From assembly GCA_007858575.1 (NCBI GenBank), contig CP042279.1, positions 2,356,001-2,420,000 of the forward strand: 64,000 nucleotides of DNA, read 5' to 3'. Position 1 is the first letter of the stretch, and every line of letters begins with the position of its first letter. The notes under the pieces are model-generated. The model saw only the letters and a list, made by a program, of their open reading frames with translations, had not been told where the DNA came from and searched no databases. This document shows positions 19,392 through 29,335 of the stretch, piece by piece. Position numbers and translations under genes: made by a program. The DNA is from Streptomyces sp. WAC08241. GTDB taxonomy: Bacteria > Actinomycetota > Actinomycetes > Streptomycetales > Streptomycetaceae.

Positions 19392-20538
19392 TCAGACGGG
19401 CTCGCCCACTCCCTGTCGCTCCGGGGAGGCGCCGTCGAAGAAGTCGACGAAGCTCCGGGGGCGCGGTCGCCCAGGCAGAGGTCCAGGATCTCGTGCGCGT
19501 CGGCGTAGAAGGCCTCGCTGCGCGGGAACAGGGCCTCCTCGTAGGCGGTGAGCGCCGCTTCGACGTCGCCGGGGTGCGCGGCGATCGCCTTTCCCAGTTC
19601 GGCGCCGTCGAACATCGCCAGGTTCGCGCCGTCGCCGGAGGGCGGCATCAGGTGCGCGGCGTCGCCGATGAGCGTCACCCCGGGCACGCGGTTCCACCGG
19701 TGTCCGTCCGGGAGCGTGTGGATCATGCGGGCGACCGGGGTCCCGCCGTCGGTGATCAGGGCGGTCAGGTGCGGCGCCCACCCGTCGAACTCGGCCGCGA
19801 TCCGGGCGCGCGGCGGCCGGGTCGGTGAAGTCGACGGCGGCGATCCACTCGGCGGAGCGGCGGAGCTGGACGTAGGTGTGCAGGACGCCACCCGCCTCGC
19901 GGTGGGCCGTGATGCCCTGCCCCGGGGCGAGCGCGTACATGGCGCCCGCGCCCACCGCCCCGGCCGTCGCGGGGTGCCGCCGGTCGACGTCGCGCAGGTA
20001 GGTCTCGACGAAGGTCGTGCCGGTGTACGCGGGCACGGCGTCGGAGACCAGCGGCCTGACCTTCGACCAGGCGCCGTCGGCGCCGACGAGGACGCCGCCG
20101 GTCACGGTCGAGCTGTCGGAGAAGGCCACCTCGTGGCGTCCGTCGCCGAGGGGCGGACGGCGGTGACCTTGTGGCCCCAGCGGACGGTTCCGCCGGGCAG
20201 GGAGTCGAGCAGGATCCGGCGCAGGTCCCCGCGCAGCACCTCCGGGCGCCGGGCCGTGCCGTCGTCGGGCAGGTCGAGCAGCAGCGTGCCGTCCCGGTCG
20301 AGCACGCGTGCCGCCTCGGCGCCCTCGTGGATGATCGCGCGGAACTCCTCGGTGAGGCCGGCGTCCGCGAGCGCGCGCTGTCCGTCGCCCTCGTGGATGT
20401 CGAGCTGTCCGCCCTGGGTGCGGGACTCGGGCGAGGGTCGGCCTCGTAGACGGTCGCGGGGACGCCGTGGACGTGGAGGACGCGGGCGAGGACGAGGCCG
20501 CCGAGGCCCGCTCCGATGATCGTGACCGGTGTCGTCAT
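19392..20538 (-). CDS. FAD-dependent monooxygenase, TetX-like
   Basis: ATG at 20536-20538, preceded by AAGGGAAC, is preferred to the in-frame ATG at 20562, which lies in the operator region. About 382 residues of a class A flavin monooxygenase: Rossmann motif [20 protein letters not shown] with acceptor Glu in [44 protein letters not shown] (DG motif) and [20 protein letters not shown] (GD motif). QGGQLDIH and [11 protein letters not shown] are closest to TetX-type tetracycline-inactivating enzymes and related housekeeping oxygenases; substrate not predictable. Breaks lie near 20435, 20155 and 19820. It is divergent from a TetR gene, which is expected to control it. Confidence 0.88.
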
Positions 20539-20564
20539 GGTGGTCGTTCCCTTCGTCGCCATGA

Positions 20565-20604
20565 TGGAACGTTGTTCCAGTCCCCATGTTGGAACGATGT
20601 TCCA
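20565..20604. promoter_or_regulatory. Tandem TetR operators
   Basis: Two 15-bp palindromes, TGGAACGTTGTTCCA (20565-20579) and TGGAACGATGTTCCA (20590-20604), differ at one central base and are spaced 25 bp centre to centre. They fill the region between the divergent monooxygenase and TetR starts, so the TetR protein probably represses both genes. Confidence 0.85.
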
Positions 20605-20623
20605 CACGTGTCAAACTGGTGCC

Positions 20624-21301
20624 ATGGCGACCAGACCCCAGCGGGCCGCACGACGTACCGACGCGCTCTCCAAGGAGCGGATCGTCGAGGCCGCGATCGA
20701 GATCCTCGACACCGACGGCGAGAGCGCCCTGACCTTCCGCGTGCTCGCGGCGCGCCTGGCCACGGGGAGTGGGGCGATCTACTGGCACGTCGCCAACAAG
20801 GAGGAGCTGCTCGCGGCGGCCACCGACGGCGTCGTCGCCCGCGCCCTGACGGACGTGCCGGACGGCGGGGACCCGCGGGAGGCGATCCGGGCCGTCGCCC
20901 TGGGGGTCTTCGACGCGATCGACGCGCACCCGTGGGCGGGCGCCCACCTCTCCCGCGCGCCGTGGCTGGCCGCGATGCCGCAGATCTTCGAGGGCATCGG
21001 CGGACGGCTCGCCACGCTCGGCGTCCCCGAGGAGGCGTGGTTCGACTCCGCGTCCGCGCTCGTGAACTACGTCCTCGGCGTCGCCGGGCAGAACGCCGCG
21101 AACGCCCGCCTGCACGCGCACGGGACCGACCGGGAGGCCTTCCTGGGCGCGGTCGCCGAGCAGTGGGAACGGCTCGATCCCGCGCGGTACCCGTTCGTGC
21201 GCCGCCTGGCGGAGCAGTTGCCCCGGCACGACGACCGGGAGCAGTTCCTCGCCGGGATCGACCTCATCCTGGCCGGTGTGGAGGCCTCCCTGCGCGCGTG
21301 A
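20624..21301 (+). CDS. TetR family transcriptional regulator
   Basis: ATG at 20624; 225 residues in one unbroken frame. The HTH is RIVEAAIEILDTDGESALTF plus RVLAARLATGSGAIYWHVAN, followed by KEELLAAATDGV. The ligand-binding domain (AIDAHPWAGAHLSRAPWLAA, NYVLGVAGQNAANARLHA) is of the tetracycline-repressor C-terminal type. Two matching palindromes lie immediately upstream and cover the divergent promoter of the TetX-like monooxygenase. It is therefore most likely the local repressor, released by the monooxygenase substrate. The gene converges on the ECF S-component gene. Confidence 0.92.
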   Translation: MATRPQRAARRTDALSKERIVEAAIEILDTDGESALTFRVLAARLATGSGAIYWHVANKEELLAAATDGVVARALTDVPDGGDPREAIRAVALGVFDAIDAHPWAGAHLSRAPWLAAMPQIFEGIGGRLATLGVPEEAWFDSASALVNYVLGVAGQNAANARLHAHGTDREAFLGAVAEQWERLDPARYPFVRRLAEQLPRHDDREQFLAGIDLILAGVEASLRA

Positions 21302-21329
21302 GCGAACGGGAACCGGTGGTCCGGACCGC

Positions 21330-22164
21330 TCAGTCGGCCCGCCGCTCCGAGGGTTCCTCCCCGTCCGGAGGGGCCGGGGGCGAAGCGGACCGGGGCCTGA
21401 AGCGGGCCTTGCGGGCGGCGCGGCGGAACACCGTGAGGACCGCCGGGCCCGCGAGCACGAGGCAGACGAAGTTGGTGACGGCGCGGCCCGTGTCCCAGCC
21501 GAGGGAGGTGGCCAGGTCGAAGGCGACGTACCGCTGGAACTGCTCGGTGAACGGAAGCCCCGGAAGGTAGGCGATGGAGCTGTTCGGGTCGAGCGAGAAG
21601 GGCCAGAAGGAGAGGTTCAGGAGGAAGCCGAAGAGGTAGCCGGAGAGCGAGCCGTACACCGCGAGCAGGGCGACCTCGCGGCGCCCCGTGGCCTTCGGGA
21701 GGAAGCCGGCGAGCATGCCGACGAAGGCGCAGCCGAACATCTGGTACGGCATCCAGGGGCCGACGCCGCCCGTGATGAGGGCCGAGGCGAACAGGGACGT
21801 ACAGCCCAGGGTGAAGCCGAAGCCGGGACCGTAGACCCGGCCCGCCAGGACCAGGACGAAGAACACCGTCTCGATGCCGGCCGTCCCCGCGCCGAGGGCG
21901 GAGGGCCGCGTTGACCGCGGAGAGGACGCCCAGCATCGCCAGGGCCTTGGAGTCGATGCCGCCCTCGGCGATCTCGGAGATCACCACGCAGAGCACGACG
22001 ACGAGCAGGACGCCGAAGATCAGGGGCGGGGCGTAGTGCGAGCCGAACTTCCCGGGGGCGACGAGGAACGGCCAGAAGAACGCGACGACGCCGAGGAAGG
22101 CCGCCATGGCGATGACGGTCCCGGCGCGGGCGCGGATGCGGATGGCGGCGGTGCGCGTGGTCAC
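21330..22164 (-). CDS. ECF transporter S component, putative corrinoid/B12 specificity
   Basis: GTG at 22162-22164 overlaps the EcfA stop (GTGA). About 277 residues with six or more membrane helices: VIAMAAFLGVVAFFWPFLVA, LLVVVLCVVISEIAEGG, ETVFFVLVLAGRVYGPGFGF, LGCTSLFASALITGG and AFVGMLAGFLPKATG. The GPGFGFTLG and GGVGPWMPYQMFG loops match ECF S components, which bind the vitamin in the membrane and dock onto EcfT/EcfA. One base is missing near 21900. It is the last gene of an operon headed by a cobalamin riboswitch, so a B12 or corrinoid substrate is inferred. Confidence 0.85.
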
Positions 22165-23819
22165 GGGGCCGGGTCCGTTCCGCCGGCGTGCGCGTCGGCG
22201 TCGAGGACGGCCGCCGCCTGGTCCACCGTGAGGAAGGGCAGCGGGGCCAGGATCTTCGCGGTCTGGGGGCGAAGACCGGGGAGGCGACGATGACCTCGGT
22301 GGTGGGACCGTCGGCGACGACGTCCCCTCGGCCATGACGACGACCCGGTCGGCGGCGCGGGCGGCGAACTCCACGTCGTGGGTGGAGACGACGACGGAGC
22401 GGCCCTCGGCGGCGAGGGCGTCCACGATCGCGATCAGCTCGCCCTTGGCCCGGTAGTCGAGGCCGCGCGTGGGCTCGTCGAGGAGCAGGACGCGGGGGCG
22501 GCGGCGAGCTGGATCGCCAGGACGAGGGCCAGTTTCGCCCCTCGGACAGGTCGCGCGGATGGGTGGTGCCGGGGATGCCGGGCGCCAGCCGGTCCAGGAC
22601 CGCACGGGCGGGGACGCCGCCGTCCGCGACCCCGGACTCGGCGTCGGCCTGGTCGAGTTCCTGCTCGACGCTCTCCAGGTAGAGCAGGTCGGTGGGGGTC
22701 TGCGGCACCAGGCCGACGAGCCGCCGGGCCTCCGCCGCCGGGAGCTTCCGGGGTCCCGGCGCGCCGGCCCGTCCGGCTCCCCGACGGAGACGGAACCGGC
22801 CCTGCGGGGTCCGGAGCCCTGGAGCGCCCAGAGCAGGGAGGACTTGCCGGAGCCGTTGCGGCCCATCAGGGCCGTGACCTCCCCGCCGCGCAGGTCGAGG
22901 TCGACCTCGCGGACGGCCGGCACGCCCTGGTACGTCACGGTGATGCCGCGGGCGCTGAGCAGGGCGGGGCGGTCGGTGCCGGAGCGGGCCGCACCGGTGG
23001 CGGGACGGTCCCGGCCAGCTCGGCACGGAGGGGGCCGCGGCCCGTCGGGCGTCGCGGACGGAGAGCGGCAGCGGGGACCAGCCGGCGGCGCGGCCGAGTT
23101 CGACGACCGGCGGTGCGACGGACGAGGTGCGGAAGACCTCGGCGGGCGGCCCGGAGACCACCCGCCCGTCGCCGGGGAGGTGGAGGACGCGGTCGGCGTA
23201 CTGGACGACCCGCTCCAGGCGGTGTTCGGCGAGGAGCACGGTGACGCCGAGGTCGTGGACGAGCCGGGTGACGGCGGCGAGCACCTCCTCGGCGGCGGTC
23301 GGGTCGAGCGCGGAGGTGGGCTCGTCGAGGACGAGGATCCGGGGTGGGCGGTGAGGACGGAGCCGATGGCGACGCGCTGCTGCTGTCCGCCGGAGAGCTC
23401 GTGCAGCGCGCGGTGGCGCAGATCGGCCAGGCCGAGCAGGTCGAGGGTCTCCTCCACCCGCTTGCGCATGGTGGCCGGTGGCACCGCCAACTGCTCCATG
23501 GTGTAGGCGAGTTCCTCCTCGACGGTGTCGGTGACGAAGCCGTCGAGGGGTCCTGTCCGACGACGCCGACGACGTCGGCCAGTTCGCGCGGCGGGTGGTC
23601 GGCGGTGTCCCGGCCGTCCACGGTCACGCGCCCGTACAGGGTGCCGCCGGTGAAGTGCGGGACGAGGCCGTTGACGGCTCCCAGGAAGGTGGACTTGCCG
23701 ACACCGGTGTGGCCGACGACGAGGCAGAGCTCGCCCTCCTCCACGGTGAGGTCCACGTCCCGCAGGACGGGCTCGGCCGTGTCCTCGTACCGGACGGTGA
23801 CCTGGTCGAAGGTGATCAC
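22161..23819 (-). CDS. ECF transporter ATPase, two ABC domains fused
   Basis: GTG at 23817-23819 overlaps the EcfT stop. About 555 residues with two ATP-binding cassettes in tandem. Domain 1: Walker A VVGHTGVGKSTFLGAV, ABC signature HELSGGQQQRVAIGSVL, Walker B with VLDEPTSALD near 23310 and LLAEHRLERVVQYADRVLHL. Domain 2: Walker A LMGRNGSGKSSLLWAL, Q-loop VGLVPQTPTDLLYLES, an eroded signature (THPRDLSEG), VLLLDEPTRGLDYRAKG and VVVSTHDVEFAARAADRVVV. ECF modules normally use either two separate ATPases or one fused chain like this. Many breaks lie between 22280 and 23550. It energises import with the neighbouring EcfT and S proteins. Confidence 0.9.
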
Positions 23820-24994
23820 TCGGTTTCCTTGGTGCGCTGCGCCGGGACGGCCGGGCGGACGGGCGGACTCGGGGCGGGGACAGGAATCCCGCGGTTCCCG
23901 CCAGGAGGATCGCGGCGGCCGGCACCGGGGGCAGGGTGGGCCAGCTCAGCGGATAAAGGGAGGGGTTGAGTTCGGCCGCGTCGAAGCCCGCGTCGGCGAA
24001 GAGGAGCACGGCCGAGAGGACGCCGCAGCCGGCGACGGCCCACTCGGCGGCCCGCCAGGGATCGGGCCGGTAGGCGGTACGGGTGACCCGGCGCCCGCCG
24101 AGCCGGAGCCCGGCCACGCACAGCAGGCCGCCGGCGGCGAGCGCCGGGAAGCCGAGGAGGGCGGGGCGGTGGCGTCGAGGAGCCCGTACGCGCCGGCGCA
24201 CAGACCGCACATGCCGAGCAGCATGAGGGCGCCGGTCGCGCGGCGGGAGCGGGGAGTGGCCGTCCCGGCGCGTCCGTAGCCGCGGGAGTCCATGGCGGCC
24301 GCGAGCCGCAGGGAGCGCTCCAGGGCGTCCTCCAGGACGGGGACGACGATGCCGCGCAGGGCGCGCAGGCCCTTGGTCTGCCCGGCGCGCAGCCGTCGTG
24401 CCCGGTGCACGCGCTGCACGCTCTGGACCAGTTGGGGCGCCACGCTGAGCGAGACGGTGACGGCGACGCCGAGTTCGTACAGGGCCCCGGGCAGCACCCC
24501 GCAGCGCGCGCTTCGGGTTGGCCAGGGTGTTGGCGGCGCCGATGCAGCACAGCATGCAGGCGAGCCGCAGGCCGTCGGTGGCGGCGGAGAGCAGCGCCTC
24601 CAGGGAGACCGGGCCGCCGATCCGGATGCCCGCGTACCAGTCGGGGGTGGGGAGGTGCGGCAGGGAGAAGAGGAAGTGGTCGCGGGGGTGATGCCGGTGG
24701 CGAAGACCGCGCGGAAGACGACCCGGATCGCCACGACGGTGAGGGCGAGGTAGAGGTAGTACGCGAAGCCGCGCGCCCAGGGGGCCTCGGTGCGGCGCAC
24801 GGTGATGACGTATCCGAGGACCGCGAGGACCAGGAACAGCAGCAGCGGGTTGTTGGTGCGGCTGACGGCGGTGGCGAGGGCGAGGCCCAGATCCACCAGG
24901 CGACGGGGTGCAGGGTGCGGGGCAGGCGGCGGCCGCCCGCGTCCGGCGTGCGGACGGACGCGGGCGGCCGGGCCGCCCCGGTGGTGCGGGACAC
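23816..24994 (-). CDS. ECF transporter transmembrane component EcfT
   Basis: GTG at 24992-24994. About 390 residues of the CbiQ/EcfT family. It begins with PRTLHPVAWW, then MDLGLALATAVSRTNNPLLL and LVLAVLGYVITVRR. A long amphipathic coupling region follows: GALYELGVAVTVSLSVAPQL, VQSVQRVHRARRLRAGQ, then ERSLRLAAAMDSRGYG, where the conserved A-M-x-(S/A)-RG motif contacts the ATPase. Further helices follow (LLCVAGLRLGGRRV). Breaks lie near 24905, 24690, 24500, 24170 and 23880. It starts 5 bases after the preceding stop and ends in a GTGA overlap with the ATPase gene. Confidence 0.88.
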   Translation of the reverse strand: MSRTTGAARPPASVRTPDAGGRRLPRTLHPVAWWIWASPSPPPSAAPTTRCCCSWSSRSSDTSSPCAAPRPPGRAASRTTSTSPSPSWRSGSSSARSSPPASPPRPLPLLPAAPPHPRLVRGHPDRRPGLPGGAALRRHRRPAARLHAVLHRRRQHPGQPEARAAGCCPGPCTNSASPSPSRSAWRPNWSRACSACTGHDGCAPGRPRACAPCAASSSPSWRTPWSAPCGSRPPWTPAATDAPGRPLPAPAARPAPSCCSACAVCAPARTGSSTPPPRPPRLPGARRRRPAVRGRAPARRAPGHPYRLPARSLAGRRVGRRRLRRPLGRAPLRRRGLRRGRTQPLPLSAELAHPAPGAGRRDPPGGNRGIPVPAPSPPVRPAVPAQRTKETE

Positions 24995-24998
24995 GCGG

Positions 24999-25949
24999 CT
25001 ACTCCGTACGCCGGCGGCGCTTGGCCGCGAACACGGCGGCGGCGCCGATCAGCAGGCCCAGGACCCCGGTGACGACGGCGGGCACGTACGAGCCGGCGTC
25101 GTGGGCGGCGGGCGCGGCGGGGCCGCGTCGACCACCTCGGGCCCGGAGGCCGCCGCCGGAGCGCTGCTCGTGGGCGACGGGGTCGGCACGACGCTCTTCG
25201 ACGGGCTCGTCGACGGGCTCGTCGACGGGATCTTCGACGCGGTCGGACTCGTCGTGGCCGAGGGGAGGGGGTCCGTGTCGGAGGGAGCGTCGGATCGCTC
25301 GGTGGCGGGTTCTCCGGGGCGGGTCCGGTGTCGACGCCCGGCGGCAGCGGAGCCGCCGTCCGGGTGTTCTCGGGCACGGGCTCGCCGCCCCCGGTGGGCC
25401 TCGTGTTCTTGGCGCGCAGTTGGTCGGGGGTCACGGTGGGCCGGCCCTGGGTGCCCTCGATGTCGGTGCCGCCGAAGATCCACAGGTCGACGCTGCCGGG
25501 CTTGGGCTTGTAGAGCATGGCGCCGAGCTGGCTGTACGTCCACGTGCTCTGGCCCGGGTCGGCGTGCCAGTACGACCAGTACGCGGAGGCCGGCGGGGTC
25601 AGGACGCAGTCGTCCTGCTGCGGCGTCGGGTACTGCTTGCCGCCCTGGTGGCCGCTGTAGCCGATCCGGCAGATGAACGCGGGACCGTCGTGCCCGGTGC
25701 CGGTGGTGGCCCAACCGCCCTGGTTGAGGAGTTCGTACCCGGTGGTGGGCGTCGTGCCGCAGGAGCGGTAGATCGGCCCGCCCCAGTGGCTGAAGTCGAC
25801 GGCGAGCACGGCGCCGGACGAGGTGGTGCACCGCCCCATCGGTTGCGGGGCGGCCCCGGCCGGGGCCGCGGTGCCGGTGAGGGCCGCCACGGTGAGCCCC
25901 AGCGCGGCCGTCGTACGGGCGAGGGCGCGGGCGCCCTGCCGGCGGTCAT
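24999..25949 (-). CDS. Secreted, membrane-anchored module protein of the B12 operon (SCO2322-like)
   Basis: ATG at 25947-25949 overlaps the stop of the barrel gene. After one missing base near 25930 a signal peptide reads ARTTAALGLTVAALTGTAAP. The mature domain (residues 35-170) contains GAVLAVDFSHWGGPIYRSC, TTPTTGYELLNQGGWATTGT, GHDGPAFICRIGYSG, ASAYWSYWHADPGQSTWTYS and PGSVDLWIFGGTDI. The same module starts the barrel protein upstream, and the WSYW...GDVDAW pattern resembles DUF4430 beta domains. A Pro/Ser/Thr-rich spacer follows, then a C-terminal helix (VVTGVLGLLIGAAAVFAA) and KRRRRTE tail. I believe such proteins are called SCO2322 family. Probably a surface partner of the ECF transporter. 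Confidence 0.7.
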
Positions 25950-28758
25950 GCCCGCCCGCCGTCGGTCTCGCGGCGCCTGCGGGCGGCATGGGTCGTGCCC
26001 CAGCCGACGAGGACGAGGAGGACGGCCGCGACGGCCGGGCCGGTCACCTGGGATCCGGTCGCGGCGAGGCTGCCCCGCCTCCCGTGCCGCTGCCCTGCCC
26101 CCGGTGAACCGGAGCCACTGCCGTCCTCGCCCGGGGTGATGATCACGGGTGTCGAGGTGCCCGGCTGCCCGGTGATGCTCGGGACGGGTTCCGGGGTGGT
26201 GCCGCTCATGTCACGGGTCAGCACGCCGAAGGAGATGCCGGTGGCCCCGCCGACGGCCTGGGTGGAGGCGCGGACGTCCGACCCCGGCTGACCGCCCTTG
26301 ACGACGTTGAATCCGCCGTCCTTGTTCTGCTGCGAGGCCAGGAACTTCCGGGCCTTCGCGATCTTGTCCGCGTACTTCCCGGCGTCCAGCGACAGCCCCT
26401 GGACGGCGAGCGCCGCCGAGTTCACGGAGTTCCCGGAGGCGCCGGGGAAGCCGCCGTCGGGAAGCTGCTGGTCGGCCAGCCACACGAGGGCCCGGTCCAC
26501 GGCCGTCTGCGAGTCGGTGTCGGGCAGCAGGTCGAGGGTCATCGCGGCCATCGCGGTCGAGTCGACCTCGATGTCGCTCTTCTCGCCGATGAGGCTGGGC
26601 CAGGCGCCCGTCGCCGGGTCGCGGAGGCTCTTGAGGTACGTGATCGGCTCGGCCGCGGCGGCCGTCTCGCCCGCACGGACCTGGGCGATGACGCCGAGCG
26701 ACTGGGAGAAGACGGACGTGGCGTAGGTGTAGTTGCCCCTGCCCGCGCACTTGCGGGGCTCGGCCGGGGTCGCGGCCGGACAGGTGCCCTTGGCGAGCGC
26801 GGCGATCAGGTCCTGTCCGCCGAAGGCGCGGGGGTCGCGGCCCACGGCTTCGGCGAGCACGGCCGTCTTGCCGATGAACCCGCCACCGGCGTACTTCGTA
26901 CCGATCTTCGTCCAGTCGTGGACGCCCCGGCCCGACGCGTCCTTGCCGCCCTTGTCGAGGAAGTCGACGATGTTGCGCAGGGTGGCGTTGTCGTGGCCGG
27001 TGGCGGCGAGCGCGTAGGCGCCGTCGATGGTCATGCCGTAGTCCGCGAAGCGGGGCTGCCCTCGTAGTACCGGCCCTGGATCAGGCGCTTGTGGTCGGCG
27101 AGGTAGACCGAACCCTTCTTCAGGTCCGGCCCCTCACCGGCCGGAGGCGTGGTGGGGCCGGTCGTCGGAGGGGTGGTGGAGGGATGGTCGGGGGTGCCGT
27201 CGGGGGCGTCGTCGGAGGGGTGGGCTCCGGCGTCGTCAGCGTCACCAGGTCGCTCTTCGCGCCCGCGAGGATGGCCGCGGCGGTGGCGTAGAGCAGCGGG
27301 TCCGTGGCGCCCTCCTCGAAGGCGAAGCCGCCGCCGGGGAGTTGCTGCCGGGAGAGCCAGGAGAGGCCGGCGTCCGCGTGGCCCCGGTCGCCCAGGGCGC
27401 GCAGGGTCTGGGCGGCCCAGCCGGTGGCGTAGGCGCTGCCCGGGATGCTGTACGAGGCGGCCGGCCATGCGCCTGTTGTGAACTGGGCCTTCTTGAGGGA
27501 GGAGCGGGCCCTGGTCACCACGGGGAGGTGGCCGCCGGCCCGCTGGAGGGCGAGTGCGACGAGTGCGGTGGTCGGCGCCTCGCTCTCGCACACCTGGCCG
27601 TCCAGGATCAGGAAGCTGGGGAACCCGCCGTCGTCGCACTGGAGTTGGGTCAGACGGGCCACCGAATCGGACGGCGGGGTGACGCCTCCGTTCAGCAGCG
27701 CGATGACGGCCAGGGTCTGGCCCTCGGTCTGTCCGGTCGTACGGAAGTCGCCCTTGGTCACGCAGCCGGGGACGGGCTGGGGTGCGTCCGAGCCGCTGAG
27801 GCAGACGTTCGCCAGGAGATCGCCGAGGAGGTCGTGGCCGCCGAAGTTCCGGGGGTCCTTGCCGGTGGCCTCGGCGACGAGGGCGAGGCGGGCGGCGGCG
27901 GTGGCGTCCGGCGCCTCGTCCTTCCCGGCCGGGTAGGCGTACGCGTCGGTGTGCTCGGGACGGCCGAGGAAGGCCGCGATCCGGCGGGCGGTGGGGTGCT
28001 GCTGTCGGTGGCCGCCAGGGCGTAGGCGACCTCGGTGGTGGCGAGGTAGTCGGGCGTCGTGTCGCCGTCGTTGACGACGCGCTGCCCGTTGGTCAGCCGC
28101 TCGGTGAGCCAGCGGGTCGCGGCGGGTAGATCGATCGTGCCCGGGGGCACGTTCGGCGCCGGCGGGTCACCGGGGGCCGGCGGGTCGCCGCCTCCGCGCG
28201 GACCTCGTCGGGCGTGAAGGAGGGCCTGCCCTTGGTGCCCCCGATGTCCGTGGCGCCGAAGACCCAGGCGTCCACGTCGCCCGGCCTCAGGGCGCGGGAC
28301 ATGGCGCCCAGCGGGCTGTAGGTCCACTTCCTCTGGCCGGGCGAGGCGATCCAGTACGACCAGTAGGCGGTGGCCTGCGGGGTGAGGACGCAGTCCTCCT
28401 CGGCGGGAGTGGGGTACTGCCTGCCCTTGCCGAAGGAACGGTTGCCTATGCGGCAGATGAAGGCGGGGCCGTCGTGGCCGGTCCCCTGGGTGGTGAATCC
28501 GGCCGTGTGCAGCAGTTCGTAGCCGGTCGTGGGCGTGGTGTCGCAGCCGCGCACCACCGGGCCGCCCCAGCGGCCGAAGTCGACGGCGACGACGGCGCCC
28601 TTCGTGCGCGTGCATTTCTTGATCGGGTCGGCCCCGGCCGGCGGGGCGGTCGTGAGGAACACCACTCCGGCGCCGAGCGTCACCAGGGAGGCGGTCACGA
28701 GGGACAGCAGCCGCCGTCCCGCCCCCGCCCTCCGACCCGCCTGCTGTTCGGTCCCCAC
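25946..28758 (-). CDS. Cell-wall-anchored protein with two alpha/alpha barrels, putative B12-binding
   Basis: GTG at 28756-28758 with GAGGGG upstream; about 938 residues. In order: signal peptide (LLSLVTASLVTLGAGVVFLT); the module shared with the next gene (GAVVAVDFGRWGGPVVRGC, YWSYWIASPGQRKWTYSPLG); barrel 1 at about 195-490 (SVARLTQLQCDDGGFPSF, AGLSWLSRQQLPGGGFAFEE); a Pro/Thr linker; barrel 2 at about 530-850 (WLADQQLPDGGFPGASGN, FLASQQNKDGGFNVVKGG); then a sorting signal LAATG (26054-26068), a membrane helix and RRRRE. QQ-x(2-4)-GGF repeats mark the prenyltransferase/cobalamin-binding barrel superfamily. LAxTG is the class E sortase motif. Breaks lie near 28195, 27995, 27760, 27180 and 27055. 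It sits under a cobalamin riboswitch. Confidence 0.82.
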
Positions 28759-28876
28759 CGCAGCCCCTCGTCTCTGCCGGGCGGCTGCGTGCGTGGCGAT
28801 GCGCCCCGCACGGCTGCGATGCCGTGGGGAGGCGGTGACGACCACGCCGTAGTCCGCGACGGCGTTCCCTCGTGCT

Positions 28877-28996
28877 GTGTTCCGGCCCCAGGCATTCCGG
28901 CTCGCCCGGGACGAACCGGGCCTACGGTTGCGGGTCAGCGCCGGAATTCGACCGGCTTCCCCTGGTGCTGAATGCTTATCAGGCGGAATGGAACAC
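28877..28996 (-). ncRNA. Cobalamin riboswitch 1
   Basis: Read on the minus strand: GGGGAAGCCGGTCGAATTCC, then the B12 box GCTGACCCGCAACCGT (complement of 28924-28939) and downstream GAGCCGGAATGCC. Outer P1 bases GTGTTCC (complement of 28990-28996) and GGAACAC (complement of 28877-28883) pair. This is the class I AdoCbl aptamer pattern. It precedes the start at 28758 by 118 nt and so controls the five-gene ECF operon. Confidence 0.9.
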
Positions 28997-29090
28997 GGAT
29001 CCGATCGGGGCGTCAAGGTGCGGTGCGTCTCACCCCGGGGCGCACGGTGGCACGCGGCCCGCGCCGTCTCCGGGTGGCTGGCGGACCTCC

Positions 29091-29209
29091 GGTCGCTCGG
29101 GTAGCGTCCTGGCCTGCCACATGGGGGAATCCGGTGCGAATCCGGAGCTGACGCGCAGCGGTGTGGGACGGCGGAGCCGTCTCCGAGCCCGAATGCCCAT
29201 ACGGCGACG
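29091..29209 (+). ncRNA. Cobalamin riboswitch 2
   Basis: GGGGGAATCCGGTGCGAATCC is followed by the B12 box AGCTGACGCGCAGCGGT (29147-29163) and GAGCCCGAATGCCC. GTCGC (29092-29096) and GCGAC (29204-29208) can close P1. It is 127 nt before the start at 29336 and is divergent from riboswitch 1, with about 95 bp between them for both promoters. Confidence 0.88.
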
Positions 29210-29335
29210 CAGTAACAGGAAGCCGTACCACGCGTTCCGGACGGCGGCTCCCCGGCCATGCCCGGCCGTGCCTCCGCACGGCGTCGCCCGGCGTGCACCG
29301 GAGCGGCCGGCGTCCGCCGATTCCAGGAGCAGGCC

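Noticed and set aside
21067..25989. A single 1640-residue open frame across the ECF operon on the minus strand
   Set aside because: It is a chain of correct and shifted segments of the module protein, EcfT, EcfA and S component genes, opened by missing bases that removed their stops. The overlapping stop-start junctions show separate genes.
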